From assembly GCF_007859635.1 (NCBI RefSeq), contig NZ_CP042306.1, positions 496,001-560,000 on the forward strand: a DNA stretch of 64,000 nt, given 5' to 3'. Origin of the DNA: Sphingomonas panacisoli (GTDB lineage Bacteria > Pseudomonadota > Alphaproteobacteria > Sphingomonadales > Sphingomonadaceae). This document shows positions 44,749 to 54,198 of the stretch, piece after piece. The translations under genes were made by a program, and so were the position numbers. The notes under the pieces are model-generated. The model was not told the origin of the DNA. It did not search any database and worked only from the letters and a program-made list of their open reading frames with translations. Position 1 is the first letter of the stretch, and the number at the start of each line of letters is the position of its first letter.

Positions 44749-45198
44749 TTAGCCCCGGCGCGCGGCGTCCGCCGCGTCGCTCGCCAGCCGGTCCGCCCGC
44801 TCGTTGTCGGGGTGGCCGGCATGGCCCTTCACCCATACCCATTCGACGCGATGCGGCGCGGCGGCGTCGATCAGCGCCTGCCACAGTTCGGCATTCTTGA
44901 CCGGCTTCTTGTCGGACGTGCGCCAGCCATTCTTGCGCCAGCCGTGGATCCACTTGGTCAGGCCATCCATCACGTAGCGGCTGTCGGTCGATAGCGTCAC
45001 GCGGCACGGCCGCTTGAGCGCGTTCAGCCCCTCGATCGCGGCCTGCAACTCCATGCGATTGTTGGTCGTCAGCTTCTCGCCGCCCGACAATTCCTTCTCG
45101 CGCGTGCCCATCCGGATCAGCACGCCCCAGCCGCCCGGCCCGGGATTGCCCTTGCACGCGCCGTCCGTGGCGATTTCGACGTGACTGAGTTCGGTCAT
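44749..45198 (-). CDS. rnhA: Ribonuclease HI
   Basis: RNase HI cuts RNA in RNA-DNA hybrids. The 149-residue protein shows all four acidic catalytic positions: the Asp in [17 protein letters not shown], the Glu in [14 protein letters not shown], the Asp in [11 protein letters not shown], and the Asp in [10 protein letters not shown], plus KGHAGHPDN. The ATG at 45198 overlaps the thrB stop by 4 nt; longer in-frame readings run into thrB. Confidence 0.96.
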   Translation of the reverse strand: MTELSHVEIATDGACKGNPGPGGWGVLIRMGTREKELSGGEKLTTNNRMELQAAIEGLNALKRPCRVTLSTDSRYVMDGLTKWIHGWRKNGWRTSDKKPVKNAELWQALIDAAAPHRVEWVWVKGHAGHPDNERADRLASDAADAARRG

Positions 45199-46169
45199 GC
45201 GAAAGTCTTGAGCTGGCCGGCGAGGTTGGGGTCGTATGCCTTTAGTCGGCGCCAGAAGGCGAGCGGGTCCTTGCGCGTGACAAGGGCATCGGCCGGCGTG
45301 TTGAGCCAGTCCCATGCCCTAGACAAGGTGAAGCGTACGCAAGCACCGACGGCGAGGTCGCTGAAATGATAATTGAAGTGATAGGGTTCGGCGTCGAGGT
45401 CGAAATGCTGCCGATAGCCGTCCAGCAAGGCGTCGCCGATTTCGATGAAGTGCTGCGCCCCGGTGATGTCGAAACTCCAGGCCGCGTGCGTGACGGCAAG
45501 GTCATACAGCCGGAAGTCCGTGCAGGCGAAGTAGAAGTCGATCAGCCCGGTGACACGATCCCCGAGCATCAACAAATTGTCGGGAAACAGGTCGGCGTGG
45601 ATCGCACATCGATCGATGTCGGTAGGCCAAGTCGCCCCGATATCGTGCAGCACGAAGCGCATGTCGTCGTAGAGACCGGGCGCGATGTCGTTCAAGTCGT
45701 TGCCGCATCGGTCGAGCAACGGCCGCCAGCTATCGAACCCCATCGAATTTTCGCGATGCAGCGGGAAGTCCGCTGCCGCAACGTGCAGACGGCCCAGCGC
45801 CTCGCCTGCGGCACGTGCTTGCGCGACGGTCGGATGCGACAACGAAACGCCCGGCAGGAACGCGATCAGGCAGGCAGGTCGTTCTTCCAGTTCCTGGATT
45901 TCGACGCCGTTGCGGTCCTTGATCGCCGGTGGCACGGGCAGGCCCTTGGCGGCCAGATGGTCGAGCAGCGCCATGAAATAGGGGAGGTCGTCCGCCTCCA
46001 CGCGCTTCTCGTAGAGTGTCAGGAAATAACGACCCTTGGTCGTATCGACCATATAGTTCGAATTCTCGACGCCCTCGGCGATGCCCTTGGCGGACACCAG
46101 GTCGCCGACGTCGTAGCGCGTCAGGAATTCCCCCAGCGCCTCGGCCGAAACGTGCGTGTAGACGGCCAA
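45195..46169 (-). CDS. thrB: Homoserine kinase (APH-fold type)
   Basis: This enzyme phosphorylates homoserine in threonine synthesis. The 324-residue protein belongs to the aminoglycoside-phosphotransferase-like ThrB form of Pseudomonas and alphaproteobacteria, shown by [41 protein letters not shown], and the catalytic/metal region [15 protein letters not shown] followed by [19 protein letters not shown]. It is adjacent to ispH (no gap) and overlaps rnhA by 4 nt. Confidence 0.95.
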   Translation of the reverse strand: MAVYTHVSAEALGEFLTRYDVGDLVSAKGIAEGVENSNYMVDTTKGRYFLTLYEKRVEADDLPYFMALLDHLAAKGLPVPPAIKDRNGVEIQELEERPACLIAFLPGVSLSHPTVAQARAAGEALGRLHVAAADFPLHRENSMGFDSWRPLLDRCGNDLNDIAPGLYDDMRFVLHDIGATWPTDIDRCAIHADLFPDNLLMLGDRVTGLIDFYFACTDFRLYDLAVTHAAWSFDITGAQHFIEIGDALLDGYRQHFDLDAEPYHFNYHFSDLAVGACVRFTLSRAWDWLNTPADALVTRKDPLAFWRRLKAYDPNLAGQLKTFA

Positions 46170-47126
46170 TCAGGCCGCCTCTTCCAGTCCCCGCGGAAGC
46201 TTGAACGCGATGCTTTCGCGAGTCGTTTCTTCCTCACGCTCGGTCACGTCGAAGCGTTCGGACAGGCGATCGACCAGTTCGCGCACCAGCATCTCCGGTG
46301 CCGATGCTCCGGCGGTGATGCCGAGCGTGCCGACGCCGTCGAGGAATGCCCAATCGAGATCGGCCGCGCGCTGGATCAGCATGGCCGGAATGCCTTGCCG
46401 CTCGGCGACTTCGACCAGCCGCACCGAGTTGGACGAATTGGGCGCGCCGATCACCAGCACCGCGTCGCACGACGCCGCGATCGCCTTGACGGCGGCCTGG
46501 CGGTTCGAGGTGGCGTAGCAGATATCCTCGCCGCGCGGCGCCTGGATCGCGGGGAACTTGGCATGCAGCGCAGCGACGACTTCCGCCGTGTCGTCCACCG
46601 ACAGCGTGGTCTGCGTCAGGAAGGAAAGATTGTTCGGATCGGCCGGCGCAAACGTGCCGACGTCGGCGACGGTCTCGATCAGCGTCATCGACCCCTCGGG
46701 TACCTGCCCAAACGTGCCGATCACCTCGGGATGTCCGGCATGGCCGATGAACACGATATGCTTGCCCGCCGCGACCAGCCGTTCGGCCTGGCGATGGACC
46801 TTGCTGACCAGCGGACACGTCGCGTCGAGATAGGACAGGCCGCGCTCGGCCGCCTTGGCCGGCACCGCCTTGGGCACGCCGTGCGCGCTGAACACCACCG
46901 GCACGCCGTCGGGAACCTGGTCGAGATCTTCGACGAAGATTGCCCCCTGGGCCTTCAACGTATCGACGACGAACTTGTTGTGGACGATTTCGTGCCGGAC
47001 ATAGACCGGCGCGCCGTATTTCTCGATCGCGAGTTCGACGATGCGGATCGCGCGATCGACGCCGGCGCAGAAGCCGCGCGGCGCGGCGATCAGCAATTCG
47101 AGGGCGGGTTTGGGGGCACAAGCCAT
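46170..47126 (-). CDS. ispH: 4-hydroxy-3-methylbut-2-enyl diphosphate reductase
   Basis: IspH is the [4Fe-4S] enzyme that makes IPP and DMAPP in the last step of the MEP isoprenoid pathway. The 318-residue protein has the three cluster-binding Cys in [13 protein letters not shown] (about 19), [11 protein letters not shown] (about 103) and [11 protein letters not shown] (about 200), and the active-site [10 protein letters not shown]. The order ispH-thrB-rnhA on one strand is typical of sphingomonads. Confidence 0.97.
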   Translation of the reverse strand: MACAPKPALELLIAAPRGFCAGVDRAIRIVELAIEKYGAPVYVRHEIVHNKFVVDTLKAQGAIFVEDLDQVPDGVPVVFSAHGVPKAVPAKAAERGLSYLDATCPLVSKVHRQAERLVAAGKHIVFIGHAGHPEVIGTFGQVPEGSMTLIETVADVGTFAPADPNNLSFLTQTTLSVDDTAEVVAALHAKFPAIQAPRGEDICYATSNRQAAVKAIAASCDAVLVIGAPNSSNSVRLVEVAERQGIPAMLIQRAADLDWAFLDGVGTLGITAGASAPEMLVRELVDRLSERFDVTEREEETTRESIAFKLPRGLEEAA

Positions 47127-47217
47127 GCCCGCGCCTCTACGCGATTGCTTGCGTGAGGCAAAGACGGTTCCTATGGATGGCGCCGCTCGTCAGCGTATCG
47201 AAAAGGTTCTCTCGCCC

Positions 47218-47868
47218 GTGTCATCCCGCATTCTTGCCGCCCCGATCGCTCTCGCGCTGGTCCTGGGCGGTTGCGCCAGCAAGGGCGACCTTGATCTTTC
47301 GGAAGCGGGCGCGGGCGTCACCGCGGTACGCACCACCTGCCCGACCGTCGGCGTGCCGGCGGGGACCGGCGATGTCACCGTGTTCGATCCGGCGACCAGC
47401 CGCGATGCGACCGCGATCGACGTCGTCGCGGTGATGACCGACGTGCGATCGACGTGCGGCGATTCGGGCGACAATGTCGTGACCGACGTGACGTTCCAGG
47501 TGCTCGCGCGCCGCGCCCGCGCCGACGGGCCGCGGGACGTGACTTTGCCCTATTTCATCACCGTGGTGCAAGGCGGCAGCGCCGTCGTCGCCAAACGGAT
47601 CGGCCGTGTCGTGGTCCATTTCGACGCCGGCCAGACGCGTGCCAGCGTCAACGGATCGGCCCGCGCCAGCGTCGTCCGCGCCGCCGCGACCCTGTCCGAC
47701 GACGTCAAGCGTCGCATCACGCAGAAGCGCAAGAGTGGCAGCGAGGCCGCCGCGGTCGATCCGCTATCTGCACCCGACGTCCGCGCCGCGGTACTGCGCG
47801 CGACGTTCGAGGCTTTGGTCGGGTTCCAGCTCACCGACGACCAGCTGAAATACAACGCGACGCGCTAA
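47218..47868 (+). CDS. Lipoprotein of unknown function
   Basis: From GTG 47218 the protein has 216 residues and a compact lipoprotein signal (SSRILAAPIALALVLGGCAS). An ATG at 47173 in the same frame would add 15 N-terminal residues before the hydrophobic core. The body is beta-rich (VVAVMTDVRSTCGDSGDNV, VLPYFITVVQGG-type strands) and well conserved in codon pattern. The family is not recognised. It is separated from the glycine riboswitch by about 55 bp. Confidence 0.75.
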   Translation: MSSRILAAPIALALVLGGCASKGDLDLSEAGAGVTAVRTTCPTVGVPAGTGDVTVFDPATSRDATAIDVVAVMTDVRSTCGDSGDNVVTDVTFQVLARRARADGPRDVTLPYFITVVQGGSAVVAKRIGRVVVHFDAGQTRASVNGSARASVVRAAATLSDDVKRRITQKRKSGSEAAAVDPLSAPDVRAAVLRATFEALVGFQLTDDQLKYNATR

Positions 47869-47923
47869 GCCGCGTTGACTCCTCTTCGGGCGCACGCCAC
47901 AGCGCAGACCAGTCGCTGACGAA

Positions 47924-48107
47924 GCGGGAGAGAGCGGGTTTCACCCGTCGCCGAAGGAGCAACCGCCCCGGAAACTCTCAGGCAAAAGGACCGCCTTTCG
48001 TCGATAGCGACGCTCTGGAAAGAGCCCGGTTCGCCCGGGCCGCCGAAGGGGTAAGCCGGTAGCTTCGCGCGACCGGTGAAAGCTCTCAGGTTCCGTGACA
48101 GAGGGGG
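47924..48107 (+). promoter_or_regulatory. Tandem glycine riboswitch of the gcv operon
   Basis: Two gcvT-type aptamers follow each other. The first (47924-47995) shows GCGGGAGAG, CGCCGAAGGAGCAA and AACTCTCAGGCAAAAGGACC. The second (48012-48107) shows CTCTGGAAAGAG, CGCCGAAGGGGTAA and AAGCTCTCAGG with a variable stem between. This pair normally turns on glycine cleavage genes when glycine is abundant. The gcvT start follows 60 bp after the second aptamer. Confidence 0.96.
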
Positions 48108-48167
48108 CGGCGGATATTCGGTCCATCCGGGCCGTTGTCGCGCCGTCATCTGTTGTGGAGACTGTTT

Positions 48168-49307
48168 GTGAGCGACATCGACCTTGCCAACGATTACGTC
48201 GAAGTTGAGCTCGAGCACCTGCCGCTCGACGCGTGGCACCGCGCGCGCGGCGGCCGCATGGTGCCGTTCGCGGGCTATCACATGCCGGTCCAGTACGAAG
48301 GCATCATGGCCGAGCATCTGTGGGTGCGCGAATCGGCGGGCTTGTTCGACGTCAGCCACATGGGACAGGTGCATCTGAGCGGCGAAGGACTCGACGAGGC
48401 GCTCGAACAGCTGATCCCGGCGGACGTGAAGGGTGTGAAGCTCAACGGCCAGAAATATTCGCTGCTGCTCGCCGATAATGGCGGCATCCTCGACGATCTG
48501 ATGTTCACGCGCTGGGACGACGGCCTGTACATGGTCGTCAACGGCGCGGTGAAGTATGACGATATCGGGCATATGCGCGACGAATTGCCCGACGCGATCA
48601 CGCTCAACCACATGGACGAGCAGGCGTTGTTGGCGCTGCAAGGACCCAAGGCGGTCGACGCGCTGAGCCGGATCGTGCCCGGCGTCGAAGCTTTGGTGTT
48701 CATGACCGGCGGCCATTTCGAGTGGAACGGCACGAAGCTGTGGATCAGCCGCTCGGGCTATACCGGCGAGGATGGGTTCGAGATTTCGGTGCCGGGCGAC
48801 AAGGCGGAGGCGCTGGCCGATGCCCTGTGTGTCGAGCCCGAAGTGAAGCCGATCGGTCTGGGCGCGCGCGATTCGCTGCGGCTGGAGGCCGATTTGCCGC
48901 TCTACGGCCACGATCTCGATCCCGAGATCACGCCGATCATGGCGGCGCTCAACTTCGCCGTCGCCAGCAAGCGCCGCCGCGAGGAAGCCAATTTCCCCGG
49001 CGCGACCCGCATCCTGATGGAGCGCGAGCAAGGCGCCGTGTCGAAGCGCGTCGGCCTGCTGGTCGAGGGCCGCCAGCCGGTCCGCGAAGGCGCCGCAGTG
49101 CTCGATGTCGAAGGCACCGAGGTCGGCAAGGTCACCTCGGGCGGTTTCGCCCCCACGCTCGGCGCGCCGATCGCGATGGCCTACGTCCCCGCCGCGATGG
49201 CCGAGGTCGGCACCAGGATCCAGATCACCCAGCGCGGCAAGGTCCACGAAGCGACCGTCGCCGCGATGCCGTTCGTCCCCCACCGCTATGTCAGAGGAGC
49301 GAAGTAA
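48168..49307 (+). CDS. gcvT: Aminomethyltransferase (glycine cleavage T protein)
   Basis: GcvT moves the aminomethyl carbon from GcvH to tetrahydrofolate. The 379-residue protein has the family blocks [42 protein letters not shown] (first part), [12 protein letters not shown] and [14 protein letters not shown]. The start is GTG 48168 with GTGGAG about 8 nt before it; an upstream in-frame ATG lies too near the riboswitch. The gene is under riboswitch control. Confidence 0.96.
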   Translation: MSDIDLANDYVEVELEHLPLDAWHRARGGRMVPFAGYHMPVQYEGIMAEHLWVRESAGLFDVSHMGQVHLSGEGLDEALEQLIPADVKGVKLNGQKYSLLLADNGGILDDLMFTRWDDGLYMVVNGAVKYDDIGHMRDELPDAITLNHMDEQALLALQGPKAVDALSRIVPGVEALVFMTGGHFEWNGTKLWISRSGYTGEDGFEISVPGDKAEALADALCVEPEVKPIGLGARDSLRLEADLPLYGHDLDPEITPIMAALNFAVASKRRREEANFPGATRILMEREQGAVSKRVGLLVEGRQPVREGAAVLDVEGTEVGKVTSGGFAPTLGAPIAMAYVPAAMAEVGTRIQITQRGKVHEATVAAMPFVPHRYVRGAK

Positions 49308-49308
49308 G

Positions 49309-49677
49309 ATGCGCTATTTCACCGAAGATCACGAATGGGTCGATGTCGACGGCGATGTCGGCACGGTCGGCATCACCGACTACGCGCAGGGCCAACTCGG
49401 CGACATCGTGTTCGTCGACGTGCCCGAAGAGGGCAAGGAAGTGTCCAAGGGCGACGAGGCCGCGGTGGTCGAGTCGGTCAAGGCGGCGTCGGATGTGTAT
49501 TCGCCGGTCAGCGGCACGGTGATCGAGGGCAATGCCGACCTCGCCGACAATCCGGGCCTGGTGAACGAGGACGCCGACGGCGAAGGCTGGTTCTTCAAGC
49601 TGACCTTGAGCGACCCCGACGAGCTGAGCGACTTGATGGACGAAGCCAAATACGAGGCGTTCGTCGCGAAGTTGTGA
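49309..49677 (+). CDS. gcvH: Glycine cleavage H protein
   Basis: GcvH is the lipoylated shuttle of the glycine cleavage system. The 122-residue protein carries the lipoyl Lys58 in [17 protein letters not shown] and the C-terminal KYEAFVAKL. The ATG follows the gcvT stop by one base, with GAGGAGCGAAG upstream. Its lipoyl group depends on LipB, encoded at 5280-5936. Confidence 0.97.
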   Translation: MRYFTEDHEWVDVDGDVGTVGITDYAQGQLGDIVFVDVPEEGKEVSKGDEAAVVESVKAASDVYSPVSGTVIEGNADLADNPGLVNEDADGEGWFFKLTLSDPDELSDLMDEAKYEAFVAKL

Positions 49678-49684
49678 TTTCGGG

Positions 49685-49767
49685 CGTCGCCCCGGCGGAG
49701 GCCGGGGCCGCTTCGTGAGGGAGCATCGCCCAGCCATCTAGCGGCCCCGGCCTCCGCCGGGGCGACG
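49685..49767. repeat. Palindromic repeat between gcvH and gcvPA
   Basis: CGTCGCCCCGGCGGAGGCCG and CGGCCTCCGCCGGGGCGACG are inverted arms of an 83-bp unit. It lies in the only sizeable gap of the gcv operon, ending 10 bp before the gcvPA TTG codon. It is the same general type as the repeats inside glyS. Confidence 0.82.
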
Positions 49768-49777
49768 GGAATTCGAC

Positions 49778-51136
49778 TTGCGCTACCTGCCCCTGACCCA
49801 GCCCGACCGCGAGGCGATGCTTTCCGTCATCGGCGCGTCCTCGATCGACGACCTGTTCGTCGATGTCCCTGCCGAGGCGCGGCTTGACGGGCCGATCCGC
49901 GACTTGCCGATGCACGCGAGCGAGCTGGCGGTGGAGCGCCACATGACAGCGCTGGCGCGCAAGAACTTGTCGGCGGGCGAGGCGCCGTTCTTCCTCGGTT
50001 GCGGGGCGTATCGGCACCACGTGCCGGCCTCGGTCGATCACCTGATCCAGCGCGGAGAGTTCCTGACCGCCTACACGCCCTACCAGCCCGAAATCGCGCA
50101 GGGCACGCTGCAGATGCTGTTCGAGTTCCAGACGCAAGTCGCGCGGCTGCTCGGCACCGATGTCGCGAACGCCAGCATGTACGACGGATCGACCGCGTGC
50201 TGGGAAGCGATCGGCATGGCGCGGCGCATCACCAAGCGGGCCAAGGCGGTCCTGTCGGGCGGGCTGCATCCGCATTACGTGTCGGTCGCGAAGACGATGG
50301 CGAAGTATACTGGCGACAGCCTCGATACGTCGCCGCCTGTCCTGACCGCCGACACCGACATCGACGCGCTAATCGCGAGCATCGACGACGACACGTCGTG
50401 TGTCGTCGTGCAATACCCCGACATTCTCGGCCGCGTCGCCGATCTCCAGCCGCTCGCCGATGCCTGCCACGCGAAGAAGGCGCTGCTGATCGCGGTCGTC
50501 ACCGAGCCGGTCGCGCTGGGCGCACTCAAGTCGCCGGGCGAAATGGACGCTGATATCGTCGTCGGCGAGGGTCAGTCGATCGGCGTCGGGCTGCAGTTCG
50601 GCGGGCCCTATGTCGGCCTGATGGGCTGCAAGGACAAATACATCCGCCAGATGCCCGGCCGCTTCTGCGGCGAGACGGTCGATGCTGAAGGAAAGCGCGG
50701 CTTCGTGCTGACGCTATCGACCCGCGAGCAGCATATCCGGCGCGAGAAGGCGACCTCGAACATTTGCACCAACTCCGGGCTATGTGCGCTGGCGTTCTCG
50801 ATCCATATGACATTGCTCGGCGAAGCTGGACTGCGCGCGCTGGCGGCGACCAATCATGCGCAGGCTGTGAGCGCGGCCGAGCGGCTGGCGCAGGTGCCGG
50901 GCGTCGAACTGGTCAACGACTCGTTCTTCAACGAATTCACGCTGAAACTGTCGCAGGAAGCGCGGCCGGTCGTCCGTGCGCTCGCCGACAAGGGAATCCT
51001 CGCGGGCGTGTCGCTCGGGCGGCTCTATCCGGGGGAGGATGCGCTGGCGAACGGCCTCGTCGTCGCGGTCACCGAAACCACCACGCAGGAGGATGTCGAA
51101 ACGCTTGCTTCCGCGCTGCAGGAGGCGCTGGCATGA
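49778..51136 (+). CDS. gcvPA: Glycine dehydrogenase (decarboxylating) subunit 1
   Basis: GcvPA is the smaller half of the split P protein, which decarboxylates glycine on PLP. The 452-residue protein contains the family start MRYLPLTQPDREAML, GCGAYRHHVPASVDHLIQR, ASMYDGSTACWEA and GKRGFVLTLSTREQHIRREK. The start appears to be TTG 49778; no ATG or GTG fits the N-terminus, and no strong Shine-Dalgarno is visible after the inserted repeat. The stop overlaps gcvPB by 4 nt. Confidence 0.95.
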   Translation: MRYLPLTQPDREAMLSVIGASSIDDLFVDVPAEARLDGPIRDLPMHASELAVERHMTALARKNLSAGEAPFFLGCGAYRHHVPASVDHLIQRGEFLTAYTPYQPEIAQGTLQMLFEFQTQVARLLGTDVANASMYDGSTACWEAIGMARRITKRAKAVLSGGLHPHYVSVAKTMAKYTGDSLDTSPPVLTADTDIDALIASIDDDTSCVVVQYPDILGRVADLQPLADACHAKKALLIAVVTEPVALGALKSPGEMDADIVVGEGQSIGVGLQFGGPYVGLMGCKDKYIRQMPGRFCGETVDAEGKRGFVLTLSTREQHIRREKATSNICTNSGLCALAFSIHMTLLGEAGLRALAATNHAQAVSAAERLAQVPGVELVNDSFFNEFTLKLSQEARPVVRALADKGILAGVSLGRLYPGEDALANGLVVAVTETTTQEDVETLASALQEALA

Positions 51137-52704
51137 GCATCAACCAGAGCGGCTGGCGCCCCGAAATGACGCCCGAGCGGCGTAGCGACAATGCCACCTT
51201 CACCGGCAACCGCGCATTGATGCTGGAAGAGCCGCTGATCTTCGAGATCGGCGCGACCGACACGACCGGCGTCGAGGTCGCGGAGCCCATGAAGGTCGCA
51301 TCGAAGCTCGGTAACCTCGCGCGCTCCGCACCGATCGGCTTACCTGGCCTGTCCGAGCCCGAAACGGTCCGCCACTACACCCGCCTGTCGCGTCAAAATT
51401 ATGCGATCGACCTCGGGCTGTTCCCACTCGGCTCGTGCACGATGAAGCACAATCCGCGGCTCAACGAGAAGATGGCGCGCCTCCCCGGGTTCGCTGACAT
51501 CCACCCGTTGCAGCCGGTCGATACGGTGCAGGGCGCGCTCGGCGTCATCAACGAACTCGCGGTGTGGCTGATCAAGCTGACCGGAATGCACGGCGTCGCG
51601 ATGACGCCCAAGGCCGGCGCGCATGGCGAACTGTGCGGCATCCTGTGCATCAAGGCCGCGCTGGAGGCGAAGGGCGAGGGGCACCGCAAGGTCATCCTGG
51701 TCCCGGAAAGCGCGCACGGTACCAACCCGGCCACCGCGGCGTTTGCGGGCTATTCGGTCGAGGATATCCCCGCGACCGCCGAAGGGCGCGTCGATCTTGC
51801 AGCCCTCAAGGCTCGGCTCGGCCCCGATGTCGCCGGGGTGATGATCACCAACCCCAACACCTGCGGGCTGTTCGAGCGCGACATGAAGGCGATTTCCGAC
51901 GCGGTCCATGCGGCGGGCGGCTACGTCTATTGCGACGGCGCGAACTTCAACGCGATCGTCGGGCGCGTGCGCCCGGGCGACCTCGGCGTCGATGCGATGC
52001 ATATCAATTTGCACAAGACCTTCTCGACCCCGCATGGCGGCGGCGGGCCGGGCTCGGGGCCGGTGGTGCTGTCGGAGGCGCTGTCGCCTTACGGCCCGTT
52101 GCCCTTCACCGAACGCCACGGCGATGGCCACATAACTTTGGTTGAAGAGGAAACGGTTGGCGATCGCCATCCCGACAGCTTCGGCCGGATGTGCGCGTTC
52201 CACGGCCAGATGGGCATGTTCACCCGCGCGCTGACCTACATCCTCAGCCACGGCGCCGACGGTCTGCGCCAGGTCGCCGAGGATTCGGTGCTCAACGCCA
52301 ACTACATCCTGCGCAGCCTGGAAAACACGCTCAACGCGCCGTTCGCCGACAGCGGTCCGTGCATGCATGAGGCGATCTTCTCGGACGACGGCCTGCCCGA
52401 CGGCTTCTCGACGATCGACATCGCCAAGGGGCTGATCGACGAAGGCTATCACCCGATGACGATGTACTTCCCGCTCGTCGTCCATGGCGCGATGCTGGTC
52501 GAACCGACCGAGACCGAATCGAAGGCGGCGCTCGACCAGTTCATCGGTGCGCTGCGCTCGGTGGCCGAACGGGCAAAGGCTGGCGACGAGGCTCTGAAAT
52601 CCGCCCCGCACTTCGCGCCCCGCCGCCGCCTCGACGAGACGCTCGCTGCAAGGAAGCCCGTGCTGGTGTGGAAGGATCCCGCCTTGGCCGAGGCGGCGGA
52701 ATAA
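51133..52704 (+). CDS. gcvPB: Glycine dehydrogenase (decarboxylating) subunit 2
   Basis: GcvPB carries the PLP site of the split P protein. The 523-residue product has RNALMLEEPLIFEIG-like N-terminal sequence, YPLGSCTMKHNPRLNE-type sequence (here LFPLGSCTMKHNPRLNEK), and the PLP-lysine region HINLHKTFSTPHGGGGPGSG near residue 300. The ATG at 51133 overlaps the gcvPA stop by 4 nt. It is the last enzyme gene of the operon. Confidence 0.96.
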   Translation: MSINQSGWRPEMTPERRSDNATFTGNRALMLEEPLIFEIGATDTTGVEVAEPMKVASKLGNLARSAPIGLPGLSEPETVRHYTRLSRQNYAIDLGLFPLGSCTMKHNPRLNEKMARLPGFADIHPLQPVDTVQGALGVINELAVWLIKLTGMHGVAMTPKAGAHGELCGILCIKAALEAKGEGHRKVILVPESAHGTNPATAAFAGYSVEDIPATAEGRVDLAALKARLGPDVAGVMITNPNTCGLFERDMKAISDAVHAAGGYVYCDGANFNAIVGRVRPGDLGVDAMHINLHKTFSTPHGGGGPGSGPVVLSEALSPYGPLPFTERHGDGHITLVEEETVGDRHPDSFGRMCAFHGQMGMFTRALTYILSHGADGLRQVAEDSVLNANYILRSLENTLNAPFADSGPCMHEAIFSDDGLPDGFSTIDIAKGLIDEGYHPMTMYFPLVVHGAMLVEPTETESKAALDQFIGALRSVAERAKAGDEALKSAPHFAPRRRLDETLAARKPVLVWKDPALAEAAE

Positions 52705-53216
52705 CGGGTGGTCAGGCGGTTCAGCCGACCGGGATCGTTCAATATCTGATCCCGATCGCGGTGTTCGTCGTGATCTTCGCGTTGCGCGCGCGGCGGATGT
52801 CGCAGATGCGGCCGCTCAAGCTCGAACGGCTGTGGGTGGTCCCGGCGATCTATCTAGCCATCGTCGTTGCCAATTTCGTCGCCAAGCCACCGACACCGAC
52901 GGCGTGGATCGCCTCCGCTGTCGCGTTGCTGGTCGGCGCGGCGCTCGGCTGGCAGCGTGGGCGGATGATGCAGATCCACGTCGATCCCGACACCCATGCG
53001 CTCAACCAGAAGGGTTCGCCTTGGGCCATCCTATTCCTGATGGCGATCGTGCTGGTAAAGATGGTGGTGCAGGGCGAGGGCCGCGCGCTGGGCTTCGACG
53101 TGATGCTGGTGACCGACGCGGCGCTGGCGTTCGCGCTCGGCATGTTCGCGACGACGCGGATCGAGATGTATCTGCGCGCCAAGCGGCTGCTCGACGCAGC
53201 GCGTGCTACGCGCTGA
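52668..53216 (+). CDS. CcdC-like (DUF1453) membrane protein
   Basis: The protein has five hydrophobic segments and conserved blocks RPLKLERLWVVPAIYLA, ALGWQRGRMMQIHVDPDTHA and YLRAKRLL, the pattern of the CcdC/DUF1453 family. The start is uncertain: GTG 52668 lies 37 bp inside gcvPB, and no ATG occurs in frame before the first membrane segment. It overlaps the convergent transporter gene by 11 bp. Function unknown. Confidence 0.82.
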   Translation: MEGSRLGRGGGITGGQAVQPTGIVQYLIPIAVFVVIFALRARRMSQMRPLKLERLWVVPAIYLAIVVANFVAKPPTPTAWIASAVALLVGAALGWQRGRMMQIHVDPDTHALNQKGSPWAILFLMAIVLVKMVVQGEGRALGFDVMLVTDAALAFALGMFATTRIEMYLRAKRLLDAARATR

Positions 53217-54120
53217 TCGCCTGAACGGCTTCCTGCTGGCGGCGGACATGTTCGCGCCAGACGATGTACAGCCCGCTCGCGATGATCACCGGGGCGCCGA
53301 CCCAGGTCCATGGGGTCGGCAACATGTCGAACAATAGCCAGCCGTAGAGCGTCGCCCAGATCAGGCTCGAATAATCCATCGGCATAACCGCGGAGACGGG
53401 CGCGTAGCGCAACGCGGCCGTGAACGCGATCTGGCCGAGCCCGCCGAACAGCCCCATCAGCGCCAGGATCGCGAACGTCCTCACGTCGTGGCCATGCGCG
53501 AAGAAGGGATATAACAGCCCGAGCGGGACCATCGACAGCGTCGAGAACCAGAACACCGTCGTCACCGGCCGGTCGATCTTGCCGATCTGGCGCAACTGGA
53601 TGGCGACGATCGCGACGAAGACCGACGATGTCAGCCCGACCGCGGCGCCCGCCAGCGGGAAATGGCCGCTCCCCGGCTGCGTCACGATCAAGACGCCGAC
53701 GAACCCCGCGACCACCGCGCCCCAGCGATGCCAGCCGGTCGGTTCCTTGAGCACCAAGGCACCCAGGATCGTCGCGAAGATCGGCACGGTGAAGGCGAGC
53801 GTCGTCGCCTCTGCGAGCGGCAGCAGCAGCACCGCGCCGAAGTTGAATGCCATGCCGGTTACGCCGATCGCGGCGCGGATCACTTGCCCGCGAAACGCGT
53901 TCGATCGGATCGCGCCGAGCCCGCGATCGGTCAGTGCCATGTAGCCGAGCACGACCGGGATCGCCGCGCCCTGCCGCCAGAACATGATCTCGACCAGTCC
54001 GGCGCCGCGCGCTTCGGCGAGTTTGATCAGCGCCGACAGCGTCGCCAGCAGCAGCACCGCGAGCAGTCGCATCGCGATACCGAACATGATTCTGTCGCCG
54101 GTGTCGGCCGTTTCCCCCAT
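53206..54120 (-). CDS. DMT-superfamily (EamA) transporter
   Basis: The 304-residue protein has about ten transmembrane segments in two EamA repeats (FWRQGAAIPVVLGYMAL in the first, SVFVAIVAIQL to ALRYAPVSAVMPMDYSSLIWA in the second). Such exporters move metabolites or amino acids across the inner membrane. The start is given as ATG 54120; ATG 54087 (MFGIAMRLL) is an alternative. Substrate unknown. Confidence 0.88.
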   Translation of the reverse strand: MGETADTGDRIMFGIAMRLLAVLLLATLSALIKLAEARGAGLVEIMFWRQGAAIPVVLGYMALTDRGLGAIRSNAFRGQVIRAAIGVTGMAFNFGAVLLLPLAEATTLAFTVPIFATILGALVLKEPTGWHRWGAVVAGFVGVLIVTQPGSGHFPLAGAAVGLTSSVFVAIVAIQLRQIGKIDRPVTTVFWFSTLSMVPLGLLYPFFAHGHDVRTFAILALMGLFGGLGQIAFTAALRYAPVSAVMPMDYSSLIWATLYGWLLFDMLPTPWTWVGAPVIIASGLYIVWREHVRRQQEAVQAISA

Positions 54121-54198
54121 CGCCCCGCCATGCGCTCCCCGGCTCAAGGGAACAAGTCCGGGGTGACGGATCGCCTCCGGCAGACTAAGCGCACCAGC

